Origin: Roseateles aquatilis
GTDB taxonomy: Bacteria > Pseudomonadota > Gammaproteobacteria > Burkholderiales > Burkholderiaceae_C
Length of the DNA stretch: 64,000 bases
Direction of reading: 5' to 3'
Assembly (NCBI RefSeq): GCF_002205645.1
Contig: NZ_NIOF01000010.1
Coordinates: forward strand, 231,064 to 295,063
Shown here: positions 36,772-45,842 of the stretch, piece after piece
Layout: the number at the start of each line of letters is the position of its first letter
How positions within the stretch are numbered: the first letter of the stretch is position 1
Position numbers and translations under genes: made by a program
The notes under the pieces: model-generated
The model's database searches: none
What the model was told of the DNA's origin: nothing
Seen by the model: only the letters and a program-made list of their open reading frames with translations

Positions 36772-37707
36772 TCATTCGCCCTTGCGCCGGAACGCGCGGT
36801 TGGTCAGCCAGGTGAGCGCGGCCACCACCAGGAACAGCAGCCAGGACATGGCGCTGGCGGCGCCGAAGTCGTTGAAGTCGAACGCGTTGCGATAGAGGTA
36901 GACAGCGGCGCTCATGCCGGCCTGGTCGGAGCCGCCCTTGCCGCCGGTGAGGATGAAGGGCTCCTCGAAGAGCTGCAGGCCGCCGATGACGCTCAGCGTG
37001 ACGCCGAAGAAGATCATCGGTCGCAGGCTGGGCAGCGTGATGTGGAAGAACTGCTGCAGGCGGCCGGCGCCGTCCATCGTCGCGGCCTCGTAGAGGTCGG
37101 GCGGGATGGTCTGCAGCGCGGCCAGGTAGAGCACCACGTTGAAGCCGACGTAGCGCCAGAACACGATCATCGAGATGGCGGGCTTGAGCGCGTCCGGGTC
37201 GTTGAGCCAGTCCACCGCCGCCTGCGGCATCAGCGCGCCCAGCAGCGGGACTTCGCGCAGCGTGGCGATGGCGAGGTTGATCAGGCCGTAGTCGGTGGAG
37301 AAGAGCGAGCTGAACAGGATCGCGATCGCGACCGAGGAGGTGATGTAGGGCAGGAAGTACGCGCCGACGGCCGCGTTGCGCCAGCGCTTGAAGGCCAGGT
37401 GCAGGAAGGTCGCGAGCGGGATCGCCACGAGGTGCTGCGGCACGCCGGACGCGATCGCCAGCCAGGCGGTGTTGCGCATCGACTTCCAGAACCATTCGTC
37501 CTGCAGCGCGAAGGCGAAGTTGTCCAGCCCGACCCAATGCATCGCGGCCAGGCCGCTGGTCGGCTCCCAGCTGTGGAAGGCCAGGTAGAGCGAGAACAGC
37601 AGCGGGAACAGCCCGAAGACCACGAACAGCAGCAGGAACGGCGCCAGCAGCGCATACGGCGCGTAGCGGGGCGAGAGTCGCAGCGAGGGGGGCAGGCGGA
37701 GCGTCAT
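36772..37707 (-). CDS. Sugar ABC transporter permease, MalF/LacF type
   Basis: 311 residues, six membrane helices. EAA motif EAATMDGAGRLQQFFHITLPSL at about residues 205-225. Partner of the MalG-type permease; follows the binding-protein gene by 15 bp. Confidence 0.95.
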   Translation of the reverse strand: MTLRLPPSLRLSPRYAPYALLAPFLLLFVVFGLFPLLFSLYLAFHSWEPTSGLAAMHWVGLDNFAFALQDEWFWKSMRNTAWLAIASGVPQHLVAIPLATFLHLAFKRWRNAAVGAYFLPYITSSVAIAILFSSLFSTDYGLINLAIATLREVPLLGALMPQAAVDWLNDPDALKPAISMIVFWRYVGFNVVLYLAALQTIPPDLYEAATMDGAGRLQQFFHITLPSLRPMIFFGVTLSVIGGLQLFEEPFILTGGKGGSDQAGMSAAVYLYRNAFDFNDFGAASAMSWLLFLVVAALTWLTNRAFRRKGE

Positions 37708-37722
37708 CGTCGTGGGTCCGGA

Positions 37723-39048
37723 TCAGCGGCGCGCGCGTTGCTGGAGCAGGCGCCGGGCGTCGGCCAGCGCGGTCGGGATGTCCTTGCCGCGGTCCAGCAC
37801 CTTGTCGAGCTCGGTGTCGATGACCTCGCGGGCGAAGGCGTCCTGCTTGTGCACCGGCACGGCGCGGATGTGGCCGGCGGCATCGCGCCAATCGCGGCGC
37901 GCGGCCTGGCCGCCGAGGAAGGGCAGGGGCTGGTCGTAGAACGCGTCCTGCTGCGCGGCCAGCAACGCGGGGAAGGCGTCCTGCGCCTTGAAGGCGGCGA
38001 GCTGCTGCGCGCGGTCCATGGTCATGAAGCGGATGAACTCGAAGGCGATCGGCTTGCGGGCCGGGTCGCCGTGGCGGGCAATCGCGAAGAAGCTGCCGCC
38101 ATAGGCGGCGAAGGCGCCCTCGGGCAGCGTCGCGGCGCGCCACTTGCCTCGCGTGCCGGGCGCCAGCCAGGTGTTGAGGTGGCCGGCCAGCCAGGCCCCG
38201 GACATCTGCGTCGCGATGCCGCCGCGCTTGAAGCCTTCGGTCCAGTCGGAGGACCACGCGGTGACCTTCGCGTCGAGCTGCTGGCGGCGCACCGCCCGCG
38301 CCAGCTCGAAGGCGCGCACGAAACGCGGCGAGGTCACCAGCGGCCGCGAGTCCTGGTCGAAGTACAGCCCCTCGCCGGGCCGCAGGCCGGTGCGGATGAG
38401 GATGTCCTTCATGTCGCGTGCATGGGCCATCAGGTAGGCGCCGGTCGCGGCCTTGATCTTCACGCCGGCCTCGACGTAGCCGTCCCAGCTGCGGGTCAGA
38501 TCGGCCTCCTTCAGCCCGGCGCGCGCCAGCAGGTCGGTGCGGTAGAGCAGCGTGCCGGGGCCGATGTCGGTGGGCACGGCCAGCACCGCGCCGGCAGGCG
38601 TGGTGGCCTGGTCGAAGGCGTAGCCGACGAAGCGATCGCGGAAGCGGCGCAAGTCGTAGGGCGGCCGGGAGAGGTCCTCCAGCCCGGTGCCCTGCGCGAA
38701 GCGGCCCAGATAGCCGACCTCCAGCGCCATCACGTCCGGCAGGCCCTTGGCGGTGGAGAGCGCTGTCGTCATTGCGGTGTGGTGGTCGTTGACCTCGCGG
38801 CTCACGACCTTCACGTCGACGTCCGGGTGCAGTTGGCGCCAAGCGGGCAACGCAGCGCGGACGATCTCGTCGATGGCGGGGAAGGCGGCGACGGTCAGCG
38901 TCGTCGCGGGCATCCTGGCGGCGGGGGCCGTGGCGGTGGATGCGCCGTCGGGAGAGCCAGCCATGGCAAGTCCTGACCCTCCGAAGGTCAGGGCCAAGCC
39001 CATGCCGATCGCCGCCGTGCGCGAGGCCCACTGCCGCATGCCGTTCAT
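37723..39048 (-). CDS. ABC sugar-transporter solute-binding protein, paralog 1
   Basis: 441 residues with signal peptide (GMGLALTFGGSGLAMA). Family 1 binding protein, MKDILIRTGLRPGEGLYFDQDSR and GSFFAIARHGDP. Very similar along its length to the 19686-20969 protein; both share the motif DHHTAMTTALSTA. First gene of the ABC operon, just downstream of an operator. Binds the imported oligosaccharide in the periplasm; the ligand is inferred to be a beta-glucan oligomer from the GH neighbours. Confidence 0.93.
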   Translation of the reverse strand: MNGMRQWASRTAAIGMGLALTFGGSGLAMAGSPDGASTATAPAARMPATTLTVAAFPAIDEIVRAALPAWRQLHPDVDVKVVSREVNDHHTAMTTALSTAKGLPDVMALEVGYLGRFAQGTGLEDLSRPPYDLRRFRDRFVGYAFDQATTPAGAVLAVPTDIGPGTLLYRTDLLARAGLKEADLTRSWDGYVEAGVKIKAATGAYLMAHARDMKDILIRTGLRPGEGLYFDQDSRPLVTSPRFVRAFELARAVRRQQLDAKVTAWSSDWTEGFKRGGIATQMSGAWLAGHLNTWLAPGTRGKWRAATLPEGAFAAYGGSFFAIARHGDPARKPIAFEFIRFMTMDRAQQLAAFKAQDAFPALLAAQQDAFYDQPLPFLGGQAARRDWRDAAGHIRAVPVHKQDAFAREVIDTELDKVLDRGKDIPTALADARRLLQQRARR

Positions 39049-39064
39049 CTCCGTTGTCGTATTT

Positions 39065-39080
39065 ATGAAAGCGCTTTCAT
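39065..39080 (-). promoter_or_regulatory. LacI-family operator of the ABC operon
   Basis: Perfect palindrome ATGAAAGCGCTTTCAT, the same 16 bases as at 18137-18152, 17 bp before the binding-protein ATG. It lies 94 bp from the LacI gene stop. The proximity to the start codon suggests direct repression of transcription or its initiation. Confidence 0.9.
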
Positions 39081-39173
39081 GATAGCGACGACAAGATCCG
39101 AAACGTAGCAGGGTTATCGCTTAGGGTGGAGTGCCGGCGTGGGACGTCGAGCGGAGCGACATCGCAGGCGGGC

Positions 39174-40199
39174 TCAAAGGGCGCCGGTGGACGACCGGAT
39201 GATCAGGCGCGGCTCGGGCAACTGCGCGGTGGGCTTGCGGTCGGCCAGCAGGTCCAGCAGGGCCTGGGCGGCGCAGCGGCCGAGCTCCAGGCCGGCCTGG
39301 TGGATGGTGGTGAGCGGCGGGATCGAATGCGCGGCGCCGGCGAGATCGTCGAAGCCGACGATGGAGACGTCATCGGGGACGCGCAGGCCGCGTCGGTGGA
39401 GCGCGAGCGACGCGCCGAAGGCCATCTGATCGTTGGCCGCGAAGATCGCGGTGAAGGGCTCGCGGCTGTCGATGAGGCGCTCGACGGCCATCAGGCCGCT
39501 GTCCTCGTGGAACAGGCCGGGCAGCACGAGCGCGGGTTTGTACTTCACGCCGGCCGCCTCGAGCGCGGCGCGGTAGCCACGCAGGCGCTCCTGGGCATCG
39601 GGGTGGACCGGGTCGCCGGTGATGAACGCGATCTTGCGATGGCCCTGCGACAGCAGGTGATGCGTGGCGAGCCGCGCGCCCTCGAAGTCGTTGAAGTTCA
39701 GCGAATACAGGCCCTGCGCCTTGAGCGTGCGGCCGGTGACGACCACCGGCAGGTCCTTGGCGAGCTTGCGCAGCGAGTCGTCGCTGAGCCGGCCGGTGAG
39801 GACGATGAGGCCGTCGACGCGGCGCGAGCGCAGCGTGTCGATGCAGCGCTGCTCCTCCTTGGCGTTCCAGTGCCCGCTGGCGAAGAGCGGCACGAAGCCG
39901 GCGGCGTCCAGCACTTCCTCGATGCCGCGCAGCGCGACGCCGTAGTAGGGGCTGTCGATCGCCTGCGTCACGACGCCCACGCTCTGCGAGCGTCCGCCGG
40001 CGAGCACGCGGGCGATGGGGTTGGGGACGAAGCCCAGCTCGGCGATGGCGCGGTCGACCGCGTCCTTCTTCTCCTGGCTCACGACGGCGGTGCCGTTGAG
40101 GATGCGCGAGACGGTGCTGGGTGAGACGCCGCTGACCTCCGCCACCATGCCCAGCGTCACCTTCGAGGCGGCGGAGCGGCTGGTCTTGGAGCTCTTCAT
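39174..40199 (-). CDS. LacI-family transcriptional repressor of the beta-glucan regulon
   Basis: 341 residues. N-terminal LacI HTH (TLGMVAEVSGVSPSTVSRILNG, about residues 15-36, with the hinge LNGTAVVS... and ARVLAGGRSQSVGVV), and a periplasmic-binding-like ligand domain. Located next to the ABC operon on the same strand. The three shared TGAAAGCGCTTTCA palindromes are very probably its sites: the LacI/GalR-type half-site GAAAGCG fits. Inducer probably a glucan oligosaccharide or gluco-oligomer (inference). Confidence 0.9.
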   Translation of the reverse strand: MKSSKTSRSAASKVTLGMVAEVSGVSPSTVSRILNGTAVVSQEKKDAVDRAIAELGFVPNPIARVLAGGRSQSVGVVTQAIDSPYYGVALRGIEEVLDAAGFVPLFASGHWNAKEEQRCIDTLRSRRVDGLIVLTGRLSDDSLRKLAKDLPVVVTGRTLKAQGLYSLNFNDFEGARLATHHLLSQGHRKIAFITGDPVHPDAQERLRGYRAALEAAGVKYKPALVLPGLFHEDSGLMAVERLIDSREPFTAIFAANDQMAFGASLALHRRGLRVPDDVSIVGFDDLAGAAHSIPPLTTIHQAGLELGRCAAQALLDLLADRKPTAQLPEPRLIIRSSTGAL

Positions 40200-40415
40200 G
40201 GATGGGTCCGGAGTGGGGGCTGGGCGCGGCGAGTTTAAGGGACGGGTCCGTGGGCGGGGGGGAGCGTGTGGGGCGTGGGTTCCGGGGATCGATCCGCATC
40301 GACAAGATGTTGTGATCGCGTTAAGGTGCGCGCCACGCGCGGCGGGAGTCGCCGGACCGTTGGGCGGCGCAGACCCCCGGGGTCATCAAATCAAGAACGA
40401 CTGCAGGGAGTGGTC

Positions 40416-40766
40416 ATGAGGAAAAAGCTGACAAGGCTGATGGCCTTCGTCGTGGCGGCGGTGTTGCCGATGCAGGCACACGCGGCGTACGAGTGCAATG
40501 TGAGCATCAAGTACGTCCTCGTCTATGCGGACGGCGGAGTGAACGTGATGCACAGCGGGCGCAATGACTTCACGGTGATCTGCAACCTGAATACGCAGTA
40601 CGGGACGGTGTCCCCGACGACCTGCTCCATGTGGACCGCGCTGCTGCTGGGCGTGAAGAAGCGCAACGCATTGGCGACGTTCTACTTCCCGGGAGAGGGA
40701 AATTGCGCGACCTTGCCGACCTATGGTCTGGCGCCGGTGCCGACCTACATCGGGGAAATTCCCTGA
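40416..40766 (+). CDS. Small secreted protein A (cluster 1)
   Basis: 116 residues with a signal peptide (RLMAFVVAAVLPMQAHA); mature part about 92 residues with Cys residues at each end of the core (YECNV, VICNLN, TTCSMW, GNCATL). It has the family pattern seen across ten small genes here: beta-rich start, then a helix WTALLLGVKKRNALATFYF followed by a Cys segment. Function unknown; see the findings on the family. CAGGGAG ribosome binding site. First of four tandem small genes. Confidence 0.75.
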   Translation: MRKKLTRLMAFVVAAVLPMQAHAAYECNVSIKYVLVYADGGVNVMHSGRNDFTVICNLNTQYGTVSPTTCSMWTALLLGVKKRNALATFYFPGEGNCATLPTYGLAPVPTYIGEIP

Positions 40767-40860
40767 GCTGTCACGGCTGAATCCGAGCGTTCTTCAGAGA
40801 TGACGACGGCGCCCATGCAGGCGTGTCGCAAGAAATGAGGGAGAGGGCATGAAGCGAATG
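40755..40860 (+). repeat. Direct repeat copy 1 (gene-A tail plus leader)
   Basis: The stretch GAAATTCCCTGAGCTGTCAC ... TGACGACGGCGCCCATGCAGGC ... GAGGGAGAGG ... ATGAAGCGAAT recurs with a few differences at 41835-41940. It includes the end of gene A and the leader of gene B. Confidence 0.8.
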
Positions 40861-41271
40861 CAACGGACCGCGAAGGCGGTGTCGCGCCGGTCGTCGCGCG
40901 CGGCGCGAGCCATGCTGATCGGGATGCTGGCGATGGCGTCCCTGGGCAGCCAGACGGCGCTTGCCGCCGCGGGGGATACCGGCCCGGTGTATCTGCAGAG
41001 CGTCGGCGTGCTTGCCGTCGCCGACGGCGGCCATCTGGCGGGGAACATGGAGATCGAGGTGCGGGGCGGGTTCACGCTGCCGCCGGGCGTGGTTTGCGAC
41101 ACGCGCTACATCACCACGCTTCAAGCCACCGATGCCGATCTGCGCATGTTCACCTTGCTGACCGCCGCGCACCTGAAGGGGAAGTCGGTGCGGCTTCGCA
41201 TCACTGACGATCCGGCACGCCGAGCATTCATTGGGCGGTGCAGTCTCATGTGGGTGGGGGTGGATCCGTGA
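40849..41271 (+). CDS. Small secreted protein B (cluster 1)
   Basis: 140 residues: long signal region (RAMLIGMLAMASLGSQTALAA) then a mature part starting GDTGPVYLQSVGV. Nearly the same as protein C: VRGGFTLPPGVVC, helix MFTLLTAAHLKGKSVRLRITDD, CSLMWVGVDP at the end. One Cys pair (C in GVVCD and in RCSLM). Leader region is a copy of that before protein D. Confidence 0.8.
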   Translation: MKRMQRTAKAVSRRSSRAARAMLIGMLAMASLGSQTALAAAGDTGPVYLQSVGVLAVADGGHLAGNMEIEVRGGFTLPPGVVCDTRYITTLQATDADLRMFTLLTAAHLKGKSVRLRITDDPARRAFIGRCSLMWVGVDP

Positions 41272-41320
41272 AGGCGGCATGGGCGCCGGGGCGTTGATGG
41301 CGGGAGAGGGGAGGGAATCG

Positions 41321-41719
41321 ATGACGGCCAAGAACATCCTTCGAGTCAAGTGGCGGGCGCTGGCGGTGGCAGGCGCATTGGCCGTGGCGCTGCCGGGCGG
41401 CTCTTCATGGGCGGGCGCGGGAGACACTGGGCCCGTGCATCTGGAGAGCGTCGTTGTCGTCGAAGTACCCGACAGCGGGCATCTGGCCGGCACGCTCGCC
41501 ATTGCGGTGCGCGGCGGATTCACGATGCCGAATGGCGTCAATTGCAGTCCGCGATTTATCTCCACGTTGAAGACGGTCGATCGCGATCAGCGGATGTTCA
41601 TGCTGTTGACGGCGGCGCTGTCAAAAGGGAAGACCGTGCGGCTTCGGATCACCGACGACCCGGCGTTGTGCGCGTTCGTCGGGGAATGCAGCCTGATGTG
41701 GGTGGGGTTGGATCCGTGA
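41321..41719 (+). CDS. Small secreted protein C (cluster 1)
   Basis: 132 residues from the ATG at 41321 (the longer frame from 41231 lacks a ribosome binding site and overlaps gene B). Signal AVAGALAVALPGGSSWA, then GDTGPVHLESVVV. Highly similar to protein B, clearly a recent duplicate, with matching 3' ends (GECSLMWVGLDP). Confidence 0.8.
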   Translation: MTAKNILRVKWRALAVAGALAVALPGGSSWAGAGDTGPVHLESVVVVEVPDSGHLAGTLAIAVRGGFTMPNGVNCSPRFISTLKTVDRDQRMFMLLTAALSKGKTVRLRITDDPALCAFVGECSLMWVGLDP

Positions 41720-41834
41720 CGGCAAGCGGCATCCTGCGAAGTGACGTGATGGTGGTGCGGGTCTTGGAAGGCCTCGGCGGAATGAAGTTGCGTAGCCATG
41801 CGATTTGCTGATTGTTCGCTGAAGTGTGTCCGCG

Positions 41835-41940
41835 AGATTCCCTGAGTTGTCACTGTTCGTGCCGACAATCAGGAACACATGACGACGGCGCCCATGCAGG
41901 CACGTCGCGGGAAACGAGGGAGAGGATATGAAGCGAATCG
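41835..41940 (+). repeat. Direct repeat copy 2 (gene-A-like tail remnant plus leader of gene D)
   Basis: Matches 40755-40860: GAGATTCCCTGAGTTGTCAC, then TGACGACGGCGCCCATGCAGGC and the GAGGGAGAG ribosome binding site before ATGAAGCGAAT. The gene-A-like stop region here is not attached to an open gene, so it is the remnant of a lost paralog. Confidence 0.8.
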
Positions 41941-42287
41941 GACTTGCTGCCGCAGCAGTTTTGCTGTTGTCGTGCGGTATCGCCCAGGCCGACGAGAGGG
42001 TCACCACGATCACGCCCGATATGGCGCTGCAACTGCGCGCGCATTCGGCCTCGCATGGGACCGTTGGTGCGCGAAAGATGCAGATGCTCTACGCGCCTAC
42101 TCTCGAGGACGGCTGCACGAGCGTCTACCTGTATGCGGACGACGATATCGTCATGTACGCCACCCTGATGAAGGCCGTCACCATCAAGTCGACCTTCGTG
42201 TTGATCTACGACACCGCCCCTGCAAGACGAGGCCCTTGGGGTGATCCGCTGTCGTGTCCGTTGACGTCGGTGACGATCAAGCTGTGA
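41928..42287 (+). CDS. Small secreted protein D (cluster 1)
   Basis: 119 residues with signal peptide (LAAAAVLLLSCGIAQA). Mature part VTTITPDMALQLRAHS, then DDIVMYATLMKAVTIKSTFVLIYD helix-strand and a final Cys SCPLTSVTIKL. Diverged family member; leader copied from gene B. Confidence 0.75.
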   Translation: MKRIGLAAAAVLLLSCGIAQADERVTTITPDMALQLRAHSASHGTVGARKMQMLYAPTLEDGCTSVYLYADDDIVMYATLMKAVTIKSTFVLIYDTAPARRGPWGDPLSCPLTSVTIKL

Positions 42288-42388
42288 GCGCTGCTAGCGC
42301 GGTGCGCGCCGATGGCACGGTGGCTTGGCCGCTACCCGATACCCGCCTTGAACATCTCAATAACTCCAAAGACTCGGCTCTGCGTGAA

Positions 42389-45300
42389 ATGAAGAACTAC
42401 TTGTCCCTTCGAATGGCGCTGCTCGCCGTGGTGACCGGCGTTTCGATGACGAGCCATGCGGCGGTTTCGGTGTCTCCTGGCGGTCAGCCGGGATACAGCA
42501 TCAGCGTCTCGACCCCGCCAGGGCGAGGGCCGGAGCCGAGCATCTCCATCAACTACACCGGGGGACGGAATGGCTCTGTCGGTACCGGGTGGTCGTTGAA
42601 TGTCGGTGCGCAGATCACGCGATGCGCGGGGATCAAGGCCATCGATGGGATGCCGGGAACCATCAATTTCATGGCGACCGACAAGTTGTGCTTCAACGGC
42701 GCGCGGTTGATCGCGCTCGACGGCAGCGGCAATCCGGTGACAGGTCTTGCCAGTCGGGATGCGGAAGGGCTGGGTGCTTCGGCGTACAGGGAGTTCCGTG
42801 TGGAGACGGATAGCCGGACGCGCGTGCGGGCCTACGGCATGGTCGGAACTTCTGGAGAGACTGGACCGCAGTACTTTCAGGTCTGGCAGGCTGACGGCAG
42901 CATGGCAGTCCTGGGCAAGGGGCCCGACGATTTCGGCAGCAATGCGCTCGTTGTTGGATCGCAAGTCGCCTATGCAAAGACCGGCATGACGTGGCTCGTG
43001 TCGGAAATGCGGGATCGACATGGCAATAGCATTCGATTCTTCTATGACCAAGCATCTTATTCACTTGGAACGAATGTCGGCGGCACCGACGGATATGCCA
43101 CGCCAGGCCTCGACGTCGTGGTGCGGGAGATTCAGTACGGGCCAGGCAACAAGGTAGTCTTCTCTTACTCCGAGCGGGCGGACACGCCGGGCGCGCGCGA
43201 AGAGACGCTCTATCGCGGCAACAAATCGGTGTCGGTCCGGCTGTTGAATGCCATCTCGACGTATGTGAATGCTCCGACCGACGTTGGATCGATTTCCGGC
43301 GCAGTGCATGCGCAGACCACGAGACTGAGCTACGACACAGGCACCGTCAGCGGTCGCCCTCGCCTGAAGGATGCACGCGTGTGCACGACGCCTGCCGGTG
43401 GCACATGTCTGCCTGCGACGTCGTTCACTTACACCGAGGGAGGTCCAACGTCGTACTCCGAAGTCGCCGGCCTGAATCTTCCGAACGACATCTACTCCCC
43501 GCTAGGGACGTCCGGAAGCCCTTCCGGTGCGGTGTCCGCGGATTTCGACAACGACGGCAAGACCGATCTGTTGAAGATCAGTGTCTACGGATCGCCACGA
43601 AACGTCATCTATCGCAGCCTGGGGAACGGGCAGTTCGCCACTGTGATCGACCCGGTCATCGCGAACGAGCGATTCACGGTTGAGAGTTGGCCTTGGCCGA
43701 CGGACTGCAGGATCGATGTCATCGTGCGCGACTTCAATGGAGACGGGCGCCCCGACATCTTTCGCTTCGTCAACAAGTATGAGTTCGTCGTCGGTGAGAA
43801 CCCCTGTCCATCGATGAGCTCGGCGCTCTATCTCAATCTGCCGAGCGGCTTCGTGAAGAAGGATGTGACGGGATTCCCGCAACGGTTCCGCGAGTGGTAC
43901 CCCGAGTTCTTCCAAAGCGAAGAAGGACCGAGCCCCTACAAGGGGTGGGGTGCGGCGGAGAACTTCTTCCTTCTGGACTTGAATGGAGATGGCATTCTCG
44001 ATGTGATCACATCGAAGATCGAAGGCAAGGATTTCGCTGCAAGTACGTTTGACCTCTGCCCGAGTGGTCAATGCACTCGGGCATTTCTGGGCAACGGGGA
44101 GGGCGGTTTCTCTGAAGTTCCGACAAACCTCGCGCCGTATCCAATGATCCAACTGGGTTACACCGGTCTGGGTGGATCTGCGACGGTTGACCTCGATGCG
44201 GATGGACTGAGTGACCTGATCGTCATGGATCCACGCTCCGAGATGTACAGCGGCGCTTACAGCGCCGACTTCCGATGGGCGGACATTGCGATTTCTCGTG
44301 GTGACGGAAACTTCGATTTCAAAAAGCACGATCAATTGATCAACTCGGTCGCCAGCGCGATGGCATTTGACAGCCAAGGCGATGGACAGCTGGAAGTGCG
44401 ATTGACCTACTCGGGACTCAATGGTGGCGGTACTTACGTCTGGAGCCTTCCCGACCCCTTGTTCTCGGTCATCCCTCAGCCTCCTTGGAAGGGCGTGCCG
44501 GAATGGATCGGCGACCAGCCGCTCGCAGGTGGTGGATATCCGGTCTTGCTCGACTTCAACGGTGACGGCCGCAGCGACTCGTTGTTCCTCATCCCTCGTA
44601 TCGAGGCCGTTCAGCCACACGAGGAGTATCTGCAGGTCATGATGCAGCTCTCGAAGGGCAACAACCAGGCGACACAGGACCGAGCATTCAACATACCGTT
44701 GAACAAACTCGGGACCATGCAGAACGGCATGGCTGGCGGCACCTACAAGCGCCAGATGTTCATTGGTAATTTTACCGGGAAGTCGTCTGTTGAGGTGCTC
44801 AGCCTTGGGGATGTAGCCAGCGGCGAAACGTCAAACGCTCTGTACACGCCGGACAACCCAATCCCACCGGACCGTCTGCTCACGGTACGCGAAGGCGCCG
44901 CCGGAGTGACCTCGATCACCTATCAGCCTGCGGCGGCGACAGACCGCGTGAGCGTCGAGACGAGCGCCGACACGGGGCAGGTTTCGGTGGCGCCCTCAGG
45001 CGTCATCGTCACCGCCTTGTCGAGCCCCAGCGGCGTCCCCGGCCAACCTTCCGTCACCGAATACGCGTATGCGGGTCAACGTGCAGACAAGAATGGCCGA
45101 GGGAGCCTGGGCTACCGGATATTCAAGTCGCAGACAGATACGCCGAATGGTCGCAAGATGACCAGCGTCACGCGATTTTCCCAGAGCTTCCCCTACGTTG
45201 GAATGCCAATGAGCACGCGCACGGTGCTCTCCAGTCTGGCCGTGGCCGATCAGGGCCAAGTCTTGATGACGAAGGAGTTTGCATACTGTGATGCGGCCAA

Positions 45301-45769
45301 CGATGCCGGCGCCCGTGATGCGCTAATTGCCGGTGCTGGCAACTGCGCGCCGGTGGTTTCACCGATCAAACGTACCTATGCAAGGTTGGTCCGCTCGGTC
45401 GGATATGACCTCGATGGCTCTGTCATGCCAACGCAGACGATCACGACCGACGTTAATGGTGCTGGCTATCCGACTACCGTCGCCACGATCGCGTCGCTCA
45501 ATGGGCAGTTATTCCGCAGTACCGAAACGACGAGCTATCTGGCTGACGATGCCGCCTGTTCCACCGCGCAGGTGTGCCGCTGGTGGATTGCCCGCCCTGA
45601 TCGGGTCACGGTGAGCAAATCCGCGCCGAATGTTCTACCGACTGTAGTTGCGGGCAACGAACCTTTGGCCACCGGCATCAACGGCACGGTGCCGAATGTG
45701 CCTCAAGGGCCGCAGGGGCTGCCAGCTGCGTTGGTTGCCGCCATGTGGCAGATCCTGGCGGACGACTGA
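42389..45769 (+). CDS. SpvB/TcB-like protein with FG-GAP/VCBS repeats
   Basis: 1126 residues from the ATG at 42389, chosen for the signal peptide MALLAVVTGVSMTSHAA. Residues about 25-330: SpvB N-terminal domain (GGQPGYSISVSTPPGRG, GRNGSVGTGWSLN). Middle: FG-GAP/VCBS calcium-type repeats with DFDNDGKTD, DFNGDGRPD, DLNGDGILD, DLDADGLSD and DFNGDGRSD. C-terminal part resembles the TcdB middle region. In Tc toxins this is the B half of the BC cocoon. Here it stops (DDLADD-like end, AMWQILADD) and the next gene continues as a separate Rhs protein. Signal peptide implies Sec export, unlike cytoplasmic Tc BC proteins. Confidence 0.85.
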   Translation: MKNYLSLRMALLAVVTGVSMTSHAAVSVSPGGQPGYSISVSTPPGRGPEPSISINYTGGRNGSVGTGWSLNVGAQITRCAGIKAIDGMPGTINFMATDKLCFNGARLIALDGSGNPVTGLASRDAEGLGASAYREFRVETDSRTRVRAYGMVGTSGETGPQYFQVWQADGSMAVLGKGPDDFGSNALVVGSQVAYAKTGMTWLVSEMRDRHGNSIRFFYDQASYSLGTNVGGTDGYATPGLDVVVREIQYGPGNKVVFSYSERADTPGAREETLYRGNKSVSVRLLNAISTYVNAPTDVGSISGAVHAQTTRLSYDTGTVSGRPRLKDARVCTTPAGGTCLPATSFTYTEGGPTSYSEVAGLNLPNDIYSPLGTSGSPSGAVSADFDNDGKTDLLKISVYGSPRNVIYRSLGNGQFATVIDPVIANERFTVESWPWPTDCRIDVIVRDFNGDGRPDIFRFVNKYEFVVGENPCPSMSSALYLNLPSGFVKKDVTGFPQRFREWYPEFFQSEEGPSPYKGWGAAENFFLLDLNGDGILDVITSKIEGKDFAASTFDLCPSGQCTRAFLGNGEGGFSEVPTNLAPYPMIQLGYTGLGGSATVDLDADGLSDLIVMDPRSEMYSGAYSADFRWADIAISRGDGNFDFKKHDQLINSVASAMAFDSQGDGQLEVRLTYSGLNGGGTYVWSLPDPLFSVIPQPPWKGVPEWIGDQPLAGGGYPVLLDFNGDGRSDSLFLIPRIEAVQPHEEYLQVMMQLSKGNNQATQDRAFNIPLNKLGTMQNGMAGGTYKRQMFIGNFTGKSSVEVLSLGDVASGETSNALYTPDNPIPPDRLLTVREGAAGVTSITYQPAAATDRVSVETSADTGQVSVAPSGVIVTALSSPSGVPGQPSVTEYAYAGQRADKNGRGSLGYRIFKSQTDTPNGRKMTSVTRFSQSFPYVGMPMSTRTVLSSLAVADQGQVLMTKEFAYCDAANDAGARDALIAGAGNCAPVVSPIKRTYARLVRSVGYDLDGSVMPTQTITTDVNGAGYPTTVATIASLNGQLFRSTETTSYLADDAACSTAQVCRWWIARPDRVTVSKSAPNVLPTVVAGNEPLATGINGTVPNVPQGPQGLPAALVAAMWQILADD

Positions 45770-45842
45770 CAGCGCATCAGTCCAGTTGCACAGATGTCGT
45801 AGCCCTCTGATCGGGCACGGCATTCAGAAGAACGACATTGGA

